DNA from: an uncultured Ramlibacter sp.
GTDB lineage: Bacteria; Pseudomonadota; Gammaproteobacteria; Burkholderiales; Burkholderiaceae_C
Direction: 5' to 3'
DNA: 64,000 nt
Assembly (NCBI RefSeq): GCF_936925435.1
Contig: NZ_CAKZHQ010000005.1
Span: 181,702 to 245,701 of the forward strand
Positions 46,934 to 55,414 of this stretch are shown here, piece by piece; within the stretch, counting starts at the first letter, position 1; the number at the start of each line of letters is the position of its first letter. A program made the position numbers and the translations under genes. Under the pieces are notes generated by a model. It was not told where the DNA came from. It saw only the letters and a program-made list of their open reading frames with translations, and did not search any database.

Positions 46934-47957
46934 GCCCGCCCGGCCCGTTCCAGCACCTGCCGCCGCCACACCGATGGCCTATGTTGCCGCGATCCTCACC
47001 GCCTACCAGCGCGACGGCCGCTCCCCCGCCAAGCTCTTGAAGCTGGTACAGATCACGCCAGCCAGCGTGCACAAGCCGGCCGCCCGCATCACGGCGCGCC
47101 AGATGGAACTGCTGTCGGGCGCCGCCATGCAGGAGCTGGGCGACGAAGCGCTGGGCGCCTTCGGTCGCAAGCTGCCCTGGGGCAGCTACGGCATGCTGGC
47201 CCGCGCCTCCCTGAGCTCGCCCACGCTGGGCCTGGCCCTCAAACGCTGGTGCCGCCACCACGCCCTGCTGACGGATGACCTCTGCCTGAAGCTGGTGGTC
47301 GAGGGCGAGCAGGCCGCCATCGTGGTGCAGGAGAACGCCGACCACGCCGTCTCGCGCGAGTTCAGCCTGGTCCATGTGCTGCGCAACATCCATGGCCTGG
47401 CCTGCTGGTTCATCGATTCGCGCATCCCGCTGCAGGGCGCGCGCTTTCCCTTCCCGGCGCCGCCGCATGCCGACGCCTATGCCCACATGTTTCCCGGACC
47501 GTTGAAGTTCGACGCGCCCCGGGCCGCGATCCGCTTCGATGCGCGCTACCTGGCGCTGCCGCTGCGGCGTGACGAGAAAGCCTTGCACGCCATGCTGCAG
47601 CGCGCCCTGCCATTGACGGTGCTGCAGTACCGGCGCGACCGCCTGCTGGTGCAACAGGTGCGCCTGGCCCTGGCGGCACAGCCCGAGCGCTCGCACAGCG
47701 CCCAGGACGTCGCCGCGGCCCTGCATGTCTCGCCGCGCACCCTGCACCGCCAGCTCAAGGAAGAAGGCGCCAGCCTGCAGCAACTCAAGGACGAGGTGCG
47801 CGGCGAGCGCGCCCGCGACCTGCTGTGCCGCAGCGAGCAGCCGGTCAAGCAGGTGGCCGCCGCCGCGGGCTTTCGCAACGAGAAGAGTTTCATCCGCGCC
47901 TTCCGCCAGTGGACGGGCCAGTCGCCGGCGCAGTTTCGCGCCCTGCAGCGCGGCTGA
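46932..47957 (+). CDS. AraC-family regulator (OruR-like, Arabinose_bd domain)
   Basis: 341 residues: an N-terminal ligand-sensing domain of the OruR/ArgR-like AraC group ([37 protein letters not shown]) and a C-terminal double helix-turn-helix ([40 protein letters not shown]). Divergent from the leucine-degradation genes, so it probably regulates them in response to leucine or an intermediate. The first ATG lies inside a candidate operator; ATG 46974 ([12 protein letters not shown]) is a plausible alternative start. Confidence 0.87.
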   Translation: MPARPVPAPAAATPMAYVAAILTAYQRDGRSPAKLLKLVQITPASVHKPAARITARQMELLSGAAMQELGDEALGAFGRKLPWGSYGMLARASLSSPTLGLALKRWCRHHALLTDDLCLKLVVEGEQAAIVVQENADHAVSREFSLVHVLRNIHGLACWFIDSRIPLQGARFPFPAPPHADAYAHMFPGPLKFDAPRAAIRFDARYLALPLRRDEKALHAMLQRALPLTVLQYRRDRLLVQQVRLALAAQPERSHSAQDVAAALHVSPRTLHRQLKEEGASLQQLKDEVRGERARDLLCRSEQPVKQVAAAAGFRNEKSFIRAFRQWTGQSPAQFRALQRG

Positions 47958-48034
47958 GCTTCCCGCGCCAGGGAACTCCCTTGCGCTCTGGGGCTCGCAC
48001 CGGGACGGCGGATGACACCGCCCCGATCCCCCAC

Positions 48035-48703
48035 ATGGCACTTCCCACCTCCTCCAGCCTGGACCGCATCCCGGTGGTCGATTGCGGCGACCCGCTGGTC
48101 GACATCCGCGCCGAAGGCGGCCTGCTCTATGGGCCGCCGCCCGAATGCCCGGCCACAGCGCCGGACTACTGTTGGGTGCGCAGTCAGGTTTACACGCGCC
48201 TGCTGCGCGTGCAGGAGGGCCTGCCCGCCGGCCTGCGGCTGCGCCTGTACGAGGGCCTGCGCAGCCTGGCCGTGCAGCAACAACTGTTCGACGAGGAGCA
48301 GGCCCGCGTGGTCCAGGCGCATCCGGGCCTCACGCCGCAGCAGGTCCATGAACGCGCCAGCCTGCTCATTGCCCCGCCCCGGCATTGGGACGGCAGCCCC
48401 AACCTGCCGCCGCACAGCACCGGCGGCGCGGTGGACGTCGAACTGGTGGGTGCGGATGGCGCGGTGATCGACTTCGGGATGCAGGCCAGGGACTGGGTGC
48501 GTGTGCCGGCGCAGTTCTGTGAGACCCGGCATGCCGCGCTGCCGGCCGCCGCCCAGGCCAACCGCCTGCTGCTGGCGCAGGCCATGGAAGGCCAGGGCTT
48601 CGTCAACTACGTGCGCGAGTGGTGGCACTACTCCTACGGCGACCGCTACTGGGCCATGCGCACGGGGCAGCCGCAGGCCATCTTCGGTCCGGTTGCGCAC
48701 TGA
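48035..48703 (+). CDS. VanX/DdpX-like D-alanyl-D-alanine dipeptidase
   Basis: 222-residue zinc dipeptidase. The metal and catalytic residues are visible: H127 and D134 in HSTGGAVD (the HxxGxAxD motif), E195 and H198 in EWWHYSYGD. No signal peptide, so it acts in the cytoplasm like E. coli DdpX/VanX, splitting D-Ala-D-Ala. There is no van ligase or sensor kinase nearby, so recycling of peptidoglycan dipeptide or use of D-Ala as nutrient is more likely than glycopeptide resistance. ATG 48035 lacks a good RBS; upstream in-frame codons run into the AraC gene. Confidence 0.88.
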   Translation: MALPTSSSLDRIPVVDCGDPLVDIRAEGGLLYGPPPECPATAPDYCWVRSQVYTRLLRVQEGLPAGLRLRLYEGLRSLAVQQQLFDEEQARVVQAHPGLTPQQVHERASLLIAPPRHWDGSPNLPPHSTGGAVDVELVGADGAVIDFGMQARDWVRVPAQFCETRHAALPAAAQANRLLLAQAMEGQGFVNYVREWWHYSYGDRYWAMRTGQPQAIFGPVAH

Positions 48704-48710
48704 GCAACGG

Positions 48711-48736
48711 AAAAAGCCGCCCGGAGGCGGCTTTTT
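48711..48736. terminator. Bidirectional terminator between VanX-like and DUF4148 genes
   Basis: AAAAAGCCGCC (48711-48721), loop CGGA, GGCGGCTTTTT (48726-48736). The stem is 11 bp and ends in a T tract on the plus strand and an A/T tract on the other, serving both convergent genes. Confidence 0.85.
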
Positions 48737-48757
48737 TGGGGCGACGGGCGCCTGGGC

Positions 48758-49105
48758 TTATTCGCCAGCCAGGGCCGAACGCACGCGGCGGGGCGCCGAA
48801 GCGGTCAGGAAGGCCGAGCCACTGTCTTCGCCGGTCAGGGCAGCGACCTGGTCGCGGTCGGCGATGTAGGCGGCCGTCACCTGGGCACGCGTCGTGGCGC
48901 TCTGGAACTTTGCCAGCGGGTTGTAAGAGATCGACCAGGGATTGACACCGGTCTTCTTGTAGCTGGCCAGCTCGGCCTGGACTTCAGCGCGGCTCTTGCC
49001 GCCGTTGAACTGGACGCCGTATTGCGAGGCGTCGGCTTCGTCAGCCTGGGCGCCGAACGAGGCGGCGGCAATGGCGGCGATGGCGAGAATCTTGGTGGCG
49101 TTCAT
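48758..49105 (-). CDS. DUF4148 secreted protein (copy 1)
   Basis: 115 residues with a cleavable signal peptide (MNATKILAIAAIAAASFGAQA) and a short mature domain of DUF4148 type: EADASQYGVQFNGGKSRAEV, GVNPWSISYNPL and a TAAYIADRDQVAAL tail. Family function is unknown; it is abundant in Burkholderiales, usually in multiple copies. A paralogue lies 7 kb away at 56024-56395. AAAGGAACCACC immediately precedes the ATG, as for the paralogue. Confidence 0.87.
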   Translation of the reverse strand: MNATKILAIAAIAAASFGAQADEADASQYGVQFNGGKSRAEVQAELASYKKTGVNPWSISYNPLAKFQSATTRAQVTAAYIADRDQVAALTGEDSGSAFLTASAPRRVRSALAGE

Positions 49106-49312
49106 GGTGGTTCCTTTGGATCTGTCGGTTTGCGGTTGTTTCCGGGCAGGGAGGCTGATTCCTCTCGTGTCCAGCTCGGTGGGGGCCTTCCTCTTCAGGA
49201 GGTGTCTCGCGCCGATGCATGTACTGTATTCATCCTTAACCGATCAAAAAATAGCGCTGGCATCAACTTCTTATTGCTGTATTCTCAATAATTACCCATT
49301 TCAGGAGAAGCA
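49106..49312. other. Divergent intergenic region, DUF4148 / LysR
   Basis: 207 nt, the longest gene-free stretch. The right half is unusually AT-rich (CTCAATAATTACCC near the LysR start), and a T-N11-A style LysR box could be read in TTCTCAATAATTA, but no convincing -35/-10 pair stands out. AGGAGA lies 4 nt before the LysR ATG. Confidence 0.3.
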
Positions 49313-50257
49313 ATGGACCGGTTGCAGTCGATGCGCGTGTTCCAGGAGGTCGTCGATGAAGGCGGTTTTGCGGCCGCCGCCCGCAAGCTGGACCTGGCGC
49401 CTGCGGTGGTCACCCGCCTGGTCAGCGACCTGGAGCAGCACCTGGGCGTGCGCCTGCTGCACCGGACCACGCGGCGCCAGTCCCTCACGCCGGCCGGCGA
49501 GATTTATCTGGCCCGACTGCGCGTCATCCTGGCCGAGATCGACGAAGCCCAGACCGCCGTCCAGTCCAACACCCAGGAGATGAGCGGCGTGCTGCGCATC
49601 CATGCGCCGCTGGCCACGGCGCGGCGGGTGGTGGCGCCGGCGATCGCCCGCTTCCAGCTGCTGCACCCCGGCGTGGTGCTGGACCTGCATGTGGAGGATT
49701 CGCCCGACCCCGTCATCGGGGACTACGACATTACCGTGCTGACCGCGGACACGCGGGTCGATGCCGACGTGATCACGCGGCCCATCATCCAGAGCCGGCA
49801 CGTGCTCTGCGCGTCGCCGTCCTACCTGGTGCGCCACGGCATGCCCAAGCAGCCGCAAGATCTGCTGGAGCACCGCTGCCTGCGGCACCGCACGCCCGGC
49901 GTGCGGCTGCGCCCCCTGGTGCTGCTCGATCCCACCGACAGCGACCGGACGATCGAGCTGGATGTCCCCGCGGTGCTGATGACCAACGACCGCGACACCT
50001 TGCTCAGCGCCACCATGGACGGCGCCGGGATCAGCGTCCAGCCGCTGGAGCTGCTGGTGCCCTACATCCGGGAAGGCCGGATCCGCCGCGTGCTCAGCCC
50101 CTGGATCTCGGAGCGGGTGGGCTTGGTGGCCGTGCTGCCCAGCCGCAAGTTCATGCCGCTGCGCACCCGCGCCTTCCTGGACTTCATGGTCCAGGCCCTG
50201 CGCGAGGCGATGGCGGACATCGGCGAAGAAGTGGCGAAGGTCGAGAGCGAGGGCTAG
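49313..50257 (+). CDS. LysR-family transcriptional regulator
   Basis: 314 residues. N-terminal winged helix with AAARKLDLAPAVVTRLVSDLEQ as recognition segment (residues about 20-41), then a LysR substrate-binding domain (GVLRIHAPLATARRVVAPAI). It belongs to the large DmlR/CrgA-like group. AGGAGA at 4-nt spacing supports ATG 49313. Divergent from a DUF4148 gene and converging with a LuxR-type gene; target unknown. Confidence 0.87.
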   Translation: MDRLQSMRVFQEVVDEGGFAAAARKLDLAPAVVTRLVSDLEQHLGVRLLHRTTRRQSLTPAGEIYLARLRVILAEIDEAQTAVQSNTQEMSGVLRIHAPLATARRVVAPAIARFQLLHPGVVLDLHVEDSPDPVIGDYDITVLTADTRVDADVITRPIIQSRHVLCASPSYLVRHGMPKQPQDLLEHRCLRHRTPGVRLRPLVLLDPTDSDRTIELDVPAVLMTNDRDTLLSATMDGAGISVQPLELLVPYIREGRIRRVLSPWISERVGLVAVLPSRKFMPLRTRAFLDFMVQALREAMADIGEEVAKVESEG

Positions 50258-50259
50258 GC

Positions 50260-51243
50260 CTATTCGCGCAGGGCCAGCATGGGCGCCAGCATGGCGACGT
50301 TGTTGATGTCCAGCTTGTCGAAGATGCCCTTGACATGGCTGCGCACGGTCTCGGGCGAGCGGTCCAGGCGGGCCGCCACCTCCTTCTGGGTCAGCCCGCT
50401 GACCAGCAGGCGCGCGATCAGGAACTCGCGCGCGCTCAGGTTGTCGACGTCCTCGCGCGCCCTGGCCTTGAGAAACAGCAGGCCGCGCTCCAGGCTGCGC
50501 CGCAGCACCACGCGCTCGCCGGTGAGCTGACTGTCCTCGGCCAGCAGGCGCTCGAGCAGGGCTTGCGGCAGCCGCTCTTCACCGCTGTCCATGCGCCATT
50601 CGGACCGCAGCAGCTGGCGAAAACGCGGGTCCGCGTGGTAGACCACGCCACGGCTGTCGGCGATGGCGACCGCCCATTTCTCGCGGGCGGTGTCGCCCGT
50701 GAGCCGGTCCAGGTGCACCAGGCGGTTGATGGCCAGGGCCTGCATCAGGTGCGGCGCCAGGCACGCCAGCAGCTCGGTCTCCTGCGCCGTGCAGACCTGG
50801 CGCGGGTCGGCCCGGTACAGCGACACCCATTGCGCGAAGCGCGTCACGGGATGGATGTCCGAGGTGATGAGCATGTTCTCATGGCGGAACTTGTGCAGGA
50901 ACTCGCGGTAGCTGTCCATTTCCGCGCCGGGGAAATCCGTGCCCGTATTGAAGGCGATGGTCGCCGTCGGCGTCTGCGTCACGCGCATGGCGGCCTTGTC
51001 GAGGTGCTTGACCTTCTCGTAGGCGTCGATCATCGCCTGCGTGGTGTTGTGCAGGTGCAGGCTGTGGATGTCGATGCCCTGGTCCGTCATGCGCGCCGTC
51101 CCCCACATCGAGGAGTCGAACGGCAGGCTGGGCTTGATCGCCGACAGGATGCAATCCTGGAACTCGTGGACGGGAAGTTCCTGCGCCTGGCGGTAGATGG
51201 TCAGAAGAAGATTGCTGTACTCGGTCAGGCTTGTTGTTTTCAT
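50260..51243 (-). CDS. LuxR-type HTH transcriptional regulator
   Basis: 327 residues. The C-terminal 60 residues form a LuxR/GerE helix-turn-helix (LSAREFLIARLLVSGLTQKE, then RSPETVRSHVKGIFDKL). The N-terminal 250 residues look like a sensory domain but lack recognisable autoinducer-binding motifs. ATG 51243, with MKTTSLTEYSNLLLTIYRQA as start; a long frame continuing upstream crosses the divergent gene and is spurious. It is two nt from the convergent LysR gene. Signal and targets unknown. Confidence 0.85.
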   Translation of the reverse strand: MKTTSLTEYSNLLLTIYRQAQELPVHEFQDCILSAIKPSLPFDSSMWGTARMTDQGIDIHSLHLHNTTQAMIDAYEKVKHLDKAAMRVTQTPTATIAFNTGTDFPGAEMDSYREFLHKFRHENMLITSDIHPVTRFAQWVSLYRADPRQVCTAQETELLACLAPHLMQALAINRLVHLDRLTGDTAREKWAVAIADSRGVVYHADPRFRQLLRSEWRMDSGEERLPQALLERLLAEDSQLTGERVVLRRSLERGLLFLKARAREDVDNLSAREFLIARLLVSGLTQKEVAARLDRSPETVRSHVKGIFDKLDINNVAMLAPMLALRE

Positions 51244-51384
51244 GGTTCTCGCAGCGACGGGCCCAGCTTGAACAAATCCGCCCGGCTCCAGCCATCCTAA
51301 GACCAATGCCTGACGGAAAGGAATGGGCATTTCCGTACAGCGTTGTTTTTTCCCCGCCCCTGGGCTGGCCACTACACTGGCTCC

Positions 51385-51870
51385 ATGTCCGATGTCCTTG
51401 CCCTGTGCGGCGGTCTGCCGCAGCAGCATGTCGCTGCCGGCACCCCCTTGATCCAGGAGGGTGGGCGGACCGACCGCCTGTACATCCTGCGCAGCGGCAG
51501 TTTCGAGGTGGTCCGCAACGGCGTGCGGGTGATCGTGATCAGCGAGCCCGGGGCCTTTCTGGGCGAGATCTCCGTCCTGCTGCAGTCGCCCCCCACCGCC
51601 GACGTGGTGGCCACCATGGACAGCACGGTCCATGTACTGGAGCAGGCGGGCACCAAGGTGCGCCAGGACCCTGAACTGACCCACGCCATCGCCCAGTTGC
51701 TGGCCCGGCGCCTGCTGGCGGTCACGGCCTACCTGGTCGACATCAAGCGCCAATATGCGGGAACCGACAGCCATCTGGCCCTGATGGACCAGGTCCTGGC
51801 GCGGCTGATGGACATGCAACCGGCCGGCGCGCGGCCCGGCTCCGAGCGCGGCGACGTCCCCGACTATTAA
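51385..51870 (+). CDS. Stand-alone cyclic nucleotide-binding domain protein
   Basis: 161 residues from ATG 51385. A single CRP-type cNMP domain covers residues about 10-110: LIQEGGRTDRLYILRSGSFE and GAFLGEISVLLQSPPTADVV, where the PBC-like GEIS...P segment is where the cyclic nucleotide phosphate would bind, although the arginine of cAMP binders is not obvious. A short helical tail follows, with no DNA-binding or catalytic domain. Divergent from the LuxR-type gene by 141 nt. Likely a small cytosolic binding or adaptor protein; true ligand unknown. Confidence 0.78.
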   Translation: MSDVLALCGGLPQQHVAAGTPLIQEGGRTDRLYILRSGSFEVVRNGVRVIVISEPGAFLGEISVLLQSPPTADVVATMDSTVHVLEQAGTKVRQDPELTHAIAQLLARRLLAVTAYLVDIKRQYAGTDSHLALMDQVLARLMDMQPAGARPGSERGDVPDY

Positions 51871-51885
51871 GGGCCCCACGCCCGC

Positions 51886-52614
51886 TCACTGCGCCAGCGA
51901 GCGCTCCTCCATGCCTTCCATCCAGATCCAGCGGGCGGTGGCGCGCTCGAAGTCGATCTCGATGCGGGCCGGCACCTGGCCGATCTGCCGGCCCGCATTG
52001 AACAGCCAGGTGGCGCCGATGCGGTCGATCCAGGAGCCACCCGACCTGAACGGCGCTTCGTGGATGTGGCCGCACAGCACGGCGCTGGGCGCATGGCGAG
52101 CGACCAGCTCGGGCAGCACCGGGTCGCCGTAGTGGCGCCTGCCGTTCCAGCTGAGCGCGCCGTCCGGCGGCGCATGGTAGGCCCAGACCCAACGCTGCTG
52201 CGCACTGGTGCGCTGGGCCGCGGCGCTTTCCAGCTGACGCTCCAGTGCCAGCCTGGCGTCCGGACCGTCCCACCAGGGGCACAGGGTGAACAGCGTGTCA
52301 CCGATGCAGACCGTGTCGCCGTCCACGGCCAGCGCCGCACTGCGCAGGGGAGCCAGCCAGTCCGCCGTCTTCTCGCCGGCGCCGTTGCGCGCGTTGAGGT
52401 CATGGTTGCCGGAGCACGCCAGCAGCCGGGTGCGGCCGGCCAGCGCCGCCAGGCTGGCCGACAGCGCGGCGATCTGGACCTCGGCGGGAACGGCTGACGA
52501 CACGTCCATGTGGTCGCCTGCCAGCACCATGGCGTCGAAGCCGGCAGCCGCGCCGAGCAGCCAGTCGTACTGCCGCAGCGTGTAGTGCAGGTCGGCCGTC
52601 AGCAGGATGCGCAT
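51886..52614 (-). CDS. Calcineurin-like metallophosphoesterase
   Basis: 242 residues from ATG 52614. Metal-binding motifs in order: DLHY (D-x-H), VLAGDHMDV (GD), CSGNHDLNARN (GNHD), a mid-chain YHAPPDG, and VLCGHIHEAPF (GHxH). No signal peptide, so cytoplasmic. The substrate class (phosphodiester, nucleotide or protein phosphate) is not determined by these motifs. It converges with the cNMP-domain gene and follows the oxygenase gene by 65 nt. Confidence 0.86.
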   Translation of the reverse strand: MRILLTADLHYTLRQYDWLLGAAAGFDAMVLAGDHMDVSSAVPAEVQIAALSASLAALAGRTRLLACSGNHDLNARNGAGEKTADWLAPLRSAALAVDGDTVCIGDTLFTLCPWWDGPDARLALERQLESAAAQRTSAQQRWVWAYHAPPDGALSWNGRRHYGDPVLPELVARHAPSAVLCGHIHEAPFRSGGSWIDRIGATWLFNAGRQIGQVPARIEIDFERATARWIWMEGMEERSLAQ

Positions 52615-52679
52615 GGGCGGCCAATCTACGGCAACGCCGCCGCCCGCGCCATACGGCGGATGGCTACCGGGCCGGCAGC

Positions 52680-53594
52680 TCAGTGGCCGTAGGTGGCAGC
52701 AAAGCGCTGCTGCAGATACTGCGCCGCGGTGACGGGGGCATGGCGCGGCGCCTGGCCGGGCGGCACGCAGCTGGGGATGGCGCTGACCAGGGCCTCGGGG
52801 TTGGGATCGAGGAAGAAGGCGATGGAATAGCGCTCGCGTTGCGGCGGCAGCACGCGGTGCGGCGTCGAGGCATAGACATCGTTGGACCAGCGCATCAGGC
52901 AGTCGCCGATGTTGCAGACGAAGGCCCCCGGCAACGAGGGCACGTCGGTCCAGCCGCCGCCGCGGCGCTGTACCTGCAGGCCGGCAACGCCGTCGGTGGC
53001 CAGCAGGGTCACATTGCCATAGTCGGTGTGGACGCCAGCACCGCGCAGGCCGGGCGGCGCGTCGCCGGCCACCGTGGCGGGATAGTGCAACAGGCGCAGC
53101 GTTGCCTGCGGCGCATCGAGCTTGTCGGCGAAGAAGTCCTGCTCCAGGCCCAGGTCCAGCGCAAAGGCCTGGTGCAGGCGGCGGCCGATGGCCAGCGCTG
53201 CGTCGAAATAGGCCTGCACGCGCTCCCGCCACAAGGGCAGGTCGGGCCAGATGTTGGGGGGCCGCGTGACACCATCTGTCCAGATGAGGTTGTAGGCCTC
53301 TTTCAGGTCGGGCGCGGTCTTCTCGTCCAGCGCTTCCACGCCCAGGCCGACGTAGCCGCGGTTGTGGCCATGCCTGGCGATGGCCAGTTCCTGCTTGGCG
53401 GCAGCCGGCAGCGCGAAGACTTGCTGCGCCGCGGCAAAGGCGTCGGTCATCTGCGTGCCGGCCATGCCATGGCCGGTGATGGCGAAAAAGCCGGTGTCAC
53501 GGCAGGCGGCACCGATCTGCGCCGCCAGCGCGCGGCGCACGGCGGGCGTTCCGCCATCGAGCACGCCGATGTCAAAAAGAGGGATATCGCTCAT
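52680..53594 (-). CDS. 2-oxoglutarate/Fe(II)-dependent oxygenase, isopenicillin N synthase family
   Basis: 304 residues with the DIOX_N-type opening DIPLFDIGVLDGG and the catalytic jelly roll: iron ligands H189 and D191 in VHTDYGN and H246 in TPHRVL, and R255-x-S257 binding the oxoglutarate carboxylate. The full triad makes it an active oxygenase. The substrate is unknown; the family ranges from ethylene-forming and hydroxylating enzymes to xenobiotic-modifying ones. ATG 53594; the upstream frame is out of register with a small membrane ORF. Confidence 0.87.
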   Translation of the reverse strand: MSDIPLFDIGVLDGGTPAVRRALAAQIGAACRDTGFFAITGHGMAGTQMTDAFAAAQQVFALPAAAKQELAIARHGHNRGYVGLGVEALDEKTAPDLKEAYNLIWTDGVTRPPNIWPDLPLWRERVQAYFDAALAIGRRLHQAFALDLGLEQDFFADKLDAPQATLRLLHYPATVAGDAPPGLRGAGVHTDYGNVTLLATDGVAGLQVQRRGGGWTDVPSLPGAFVCNIGDCLMRWSNDVYASTPHRVLPPQRERYSIAFFLDPNPEALVSAIPSCVPPGQAPRHAPVTAAQYLQQRFAATYGH

Positions 53595-53619
53595 GGTCGG
53601 GCGATGATGGCACAGGCAG

Positions 53620-53721
53620 CTAGAACGCCATGTGGTCGAACAGCAGGCCGAAGACGACGATGGCGGCCAGCAAGGCCAGGGCGAACAGGCTGGCCGGCAG
53701 ATCGGGGGGCGCGGGACGCAT
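53620..53721 (-). CDS. Very small membrane ORF (33 residues)
   Basis: ATG 53721 to TAG 53620, 33 residues: a proline-rich start (MRPAPPDLPASL) followed by one hydrophobic segment (ALALLAAIVVFGLLFDHMAF). It lies between a lipoprotein gene and the oxygenase gene on the same strand, 25 nt before the latter, and fills an otherwise empty 142-nt gap. No clear RBS. Real small membrane proteins look like this, but so do chance ORFs. Confidence 0.35.
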   Translation of the reverse strand: MRPAPPDLPASLFALALLAAIVVFGLLFDHMAF

Positions 53722-53736
53722 GGCAGGGCCGCCCGG

Positions 53737-54492
53737 CTACAGCTTGCGCACGCTGAGGGTGGCGCGGTACTGCTCCTTGGGATAGGGCGCATTGATCGGG
53801 TAGGGGTCCAGCCGCTCAAAACGCAGGCGGTAACCTCCCACCACGGCCTGTTGGGCCTCTTGGCTCGCATCCAGCACCAGGGTCACCGGCTGGGCCGCGC
53901 CTGCGCCGATGCGCACGTTGAATTGGGCGGTAGCGGCACCCGGCGTGATGCACATCTGGGCCGCGCCGCAGCGCGAATCGCTCACGTCCTTGAACTCGAT
54001 GCGCATGGTTTCCTGGGCAATCTCGCGCGTCTCTCCCACCGCCATGCCGCGCAGCGTGTGGGACCCCTTGACTTCGGCGTAGACGTAGCCGCTCCAGGGG
54101 CAAAAGCGCCCCACCGAGCGCAGCCAGTTGGGCAGATCGACCTCGACCAGTGCCGGCGTGCCGTCGCACGCCGCCATCGCCGATTCGGTGAAGGACAGGT
54201 CGGTGAAATGCCAGTTCCAGTTGAGGTTGACGCCGTTGCTGCCGGCGGCGATGGGGCCGGCCGGGAACTGCGGACGGCCCACGACAGGCAGCGACAGCTG
54301 GGCCCGCGCCTTGGCGATGAACTCCTGCGACGAGGTGGCGTAGCGGAATTCCTGCTCCTCGCCGGCGCCCTGGATGCGAAAGGCAAAGGTCACGACTTCG
54401 GGTTCGGGCTGCTGCCCGCCATCGCCGCCGCCCCCTCCACAGGAAGCGAGCAGGCAACTGGCGGCAAGCAGGAAAAGACGGCGGGCCAACAT
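53737..54492 (-). CDS. Hypothetical lipoprotein
   Basis: 251 residues with lipobox LASC (MLARRLFLLAASCLLASC) followed by a Gly-rich spacer. The mature part is beta-rich, with cysteines in CDGTPAL, RFCPWSG and CGAAQMC that could form two disulfides. No recognised domain. Transcribed away from the DUF6502-like operon out of an AT-rich divergent region; AAAGG lies about 8 nt before ATG 54492. Location expected at the periplasmic face of a membrane. Confidence 0.74.
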   Translation of the reverse strand: MLARRLFLLAASCLLASCGGGGGDGGQQPEPEVVTFAFRIQGAGEEQEFRYATSSQEFIAKARAQLSLPVVGRPQFPAGPIAAGSNGVNLNWNWHFTDLSFTESAMAACDGTPALVEVDLPNWLRSVGRFCPWSGYVYAEVKGSHTLRGMAVGETREIAQETMRIEFKDVSDSRCGAAQMCITPGAATAQFNVRIGAGAAQPVTLVLDASQEAQQAVVGGYRLRFERLDPYPINAPYPKEQYRATLSVRKL

Positions 54493-54502
54493 GGAAAAGC
54501 CT

Positions 54503-54531
54503 TTGGCGAAAGTTTATATTTGCGGGATAAT
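54503..54531 (+). promoter_or_regulatory. Candidate sigma-70 promoter for the DUF6502-like gene
   Basis: TTGGCG (54503-54508), 17-nt spacer, GATAAT (54526-54531), about 50 nt upstream of TTG 54581, in the most AT-rich stretch of the region. Confidence 0.42.
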
Positions 54532-54545
54532 ATTCCTCAAATATT
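54529..54545. repeat. AATATT-N5-AATATT dyad overlapping the -10
   Basis: AATATT (54529-54534), CCTCA, AATATT (54540-54545). Each hexamer is itself palindromic, so the pair is both a direct and an inverted repeat, and it overlaps the candidate -10 hexamer, where a repressor could act. Confidence 0.42.
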
Positions 54546-54580
54546 AAACGGTCAACCCGCTGATTTACGATAGCGCCCTC

Positions 54581-55414
54581 TTGCCGCAGTCACCTTCCGC
54601 CCTCGTCCTTGCCGCTGTCCTGCGCGTGCTCAAGCCGCTCGCACGCCTGTTGCTGCGCCATGGCGTTGCCTACCCGGCGTTTGCCGCCGCCCTCAAGCAG
54701 GTCTTCCTGGAGGCTGCCCGCGACGAGTTGCGCAGCACCGGCCAGAAGCAGACCGACAGCGCCCTGAGCCTGTTGTCCGGCGTGCACCGACGCGATGTGC
54801 GCACGCTGGGCCTGCTGGCAGCGGGCACCGGGCCGCGCGCGCAGGACGCCCAAGACGAGCCGAAAAACCTCTCCAGCCAGGTCGTGGCCCGCTGGCTCAG
54901 CGATCCGGCCTACCTGGACGCCGAAGGCCTGCCCCTGCCGCTGCCCCGCTATGGGCCGGCGCCCAGCTTCGACGCGCTGGTGAGCGCGGTGAGCAGCGAC
55001 TTCCGCGCCCGCGCCATGCTGGCCGAACTCGAGCGCCTGGGCATCGCGCAGAACACCGACTCGCTGGTGCAGCTGCTCGCGCCGGGTTTCGTACCGCGCC
55101 AGGGTTTTGCCGAAACCATGGTGCTGCTGCGCGACAACCTGCACGACCATGTGGCGGCCGCCAGTCTCAATGCCGACGGCGAGCACAACTACCTGGAGCA
55201 GTCGGTGTTCGTGGACGAACTGACGGCCGACTCCGTCGAGCACCTGCACCTGGTGTCCGCCCGCGTCTGGCGCCAGGCTTTTCGCGCTGTCATGCGCGAA
55301 GCGCAGGCGCGCTATGAGCACGACCAGATTCATGCCACGGCCAACCAGCGCGTGCACCGCGCCCGCTTCGGGACTTACTTCTATGCAGCAAACAACGATG
55401 ACGACCCTGCTTGA
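54581..55414 (+). CDS. DUF6502-type hypothetical protein
   Basis: 277-residue cytoplasmic protein, mostly helical. The N-terminal segment (VLKPLARLLLRHGVAYPAFA) followed by SLLSGVHRRDVRTL resembles a winged-helix-like region, after which come YLDAEGLPLPLPRYG and DSLVQLLAPGFVPRQGF; I associate this arrangement with the DUF6502 family, with moderate certainty. It starts at TTG 54581, as no ATG is near and the promoter lies just upstream. The 3' end overlaps the next lipoprotein gene, so they are coexpressed. Function unknown. Confidence 0.75.
   Translation: MPQSPSALVLAAVLRVLKPLARLLLRHGVAYPAFAAALKQVFLEAARDELRSTGQKQTDSALSLLSGVHRRDVRTLGLLAAGTGPRAQDAQDEPKNLSSQVVARWLSDPAYLDAEGLPLPLPRYGPAPSFDALVSAVSSDFRARAMLAELERLGIAQNTDSLVQLLAPGFVPRQGFAETMVLLRDNLHDHVAAASLNADGEHNYLEQSVFVDELTADSVEHLHLVSARVWRQAFRAVMREAQARYEHDQIHATANQRVHRARFGTYFYAANNDDDPA

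Noticed and set aside
46809..48041. N-terminal extension of the carboxylase beta gene to 946 codons
   Set aside because: It would pass antisense through the divergent AraC gene; the true start at 46808 has a GAGGAG site and matches family length.
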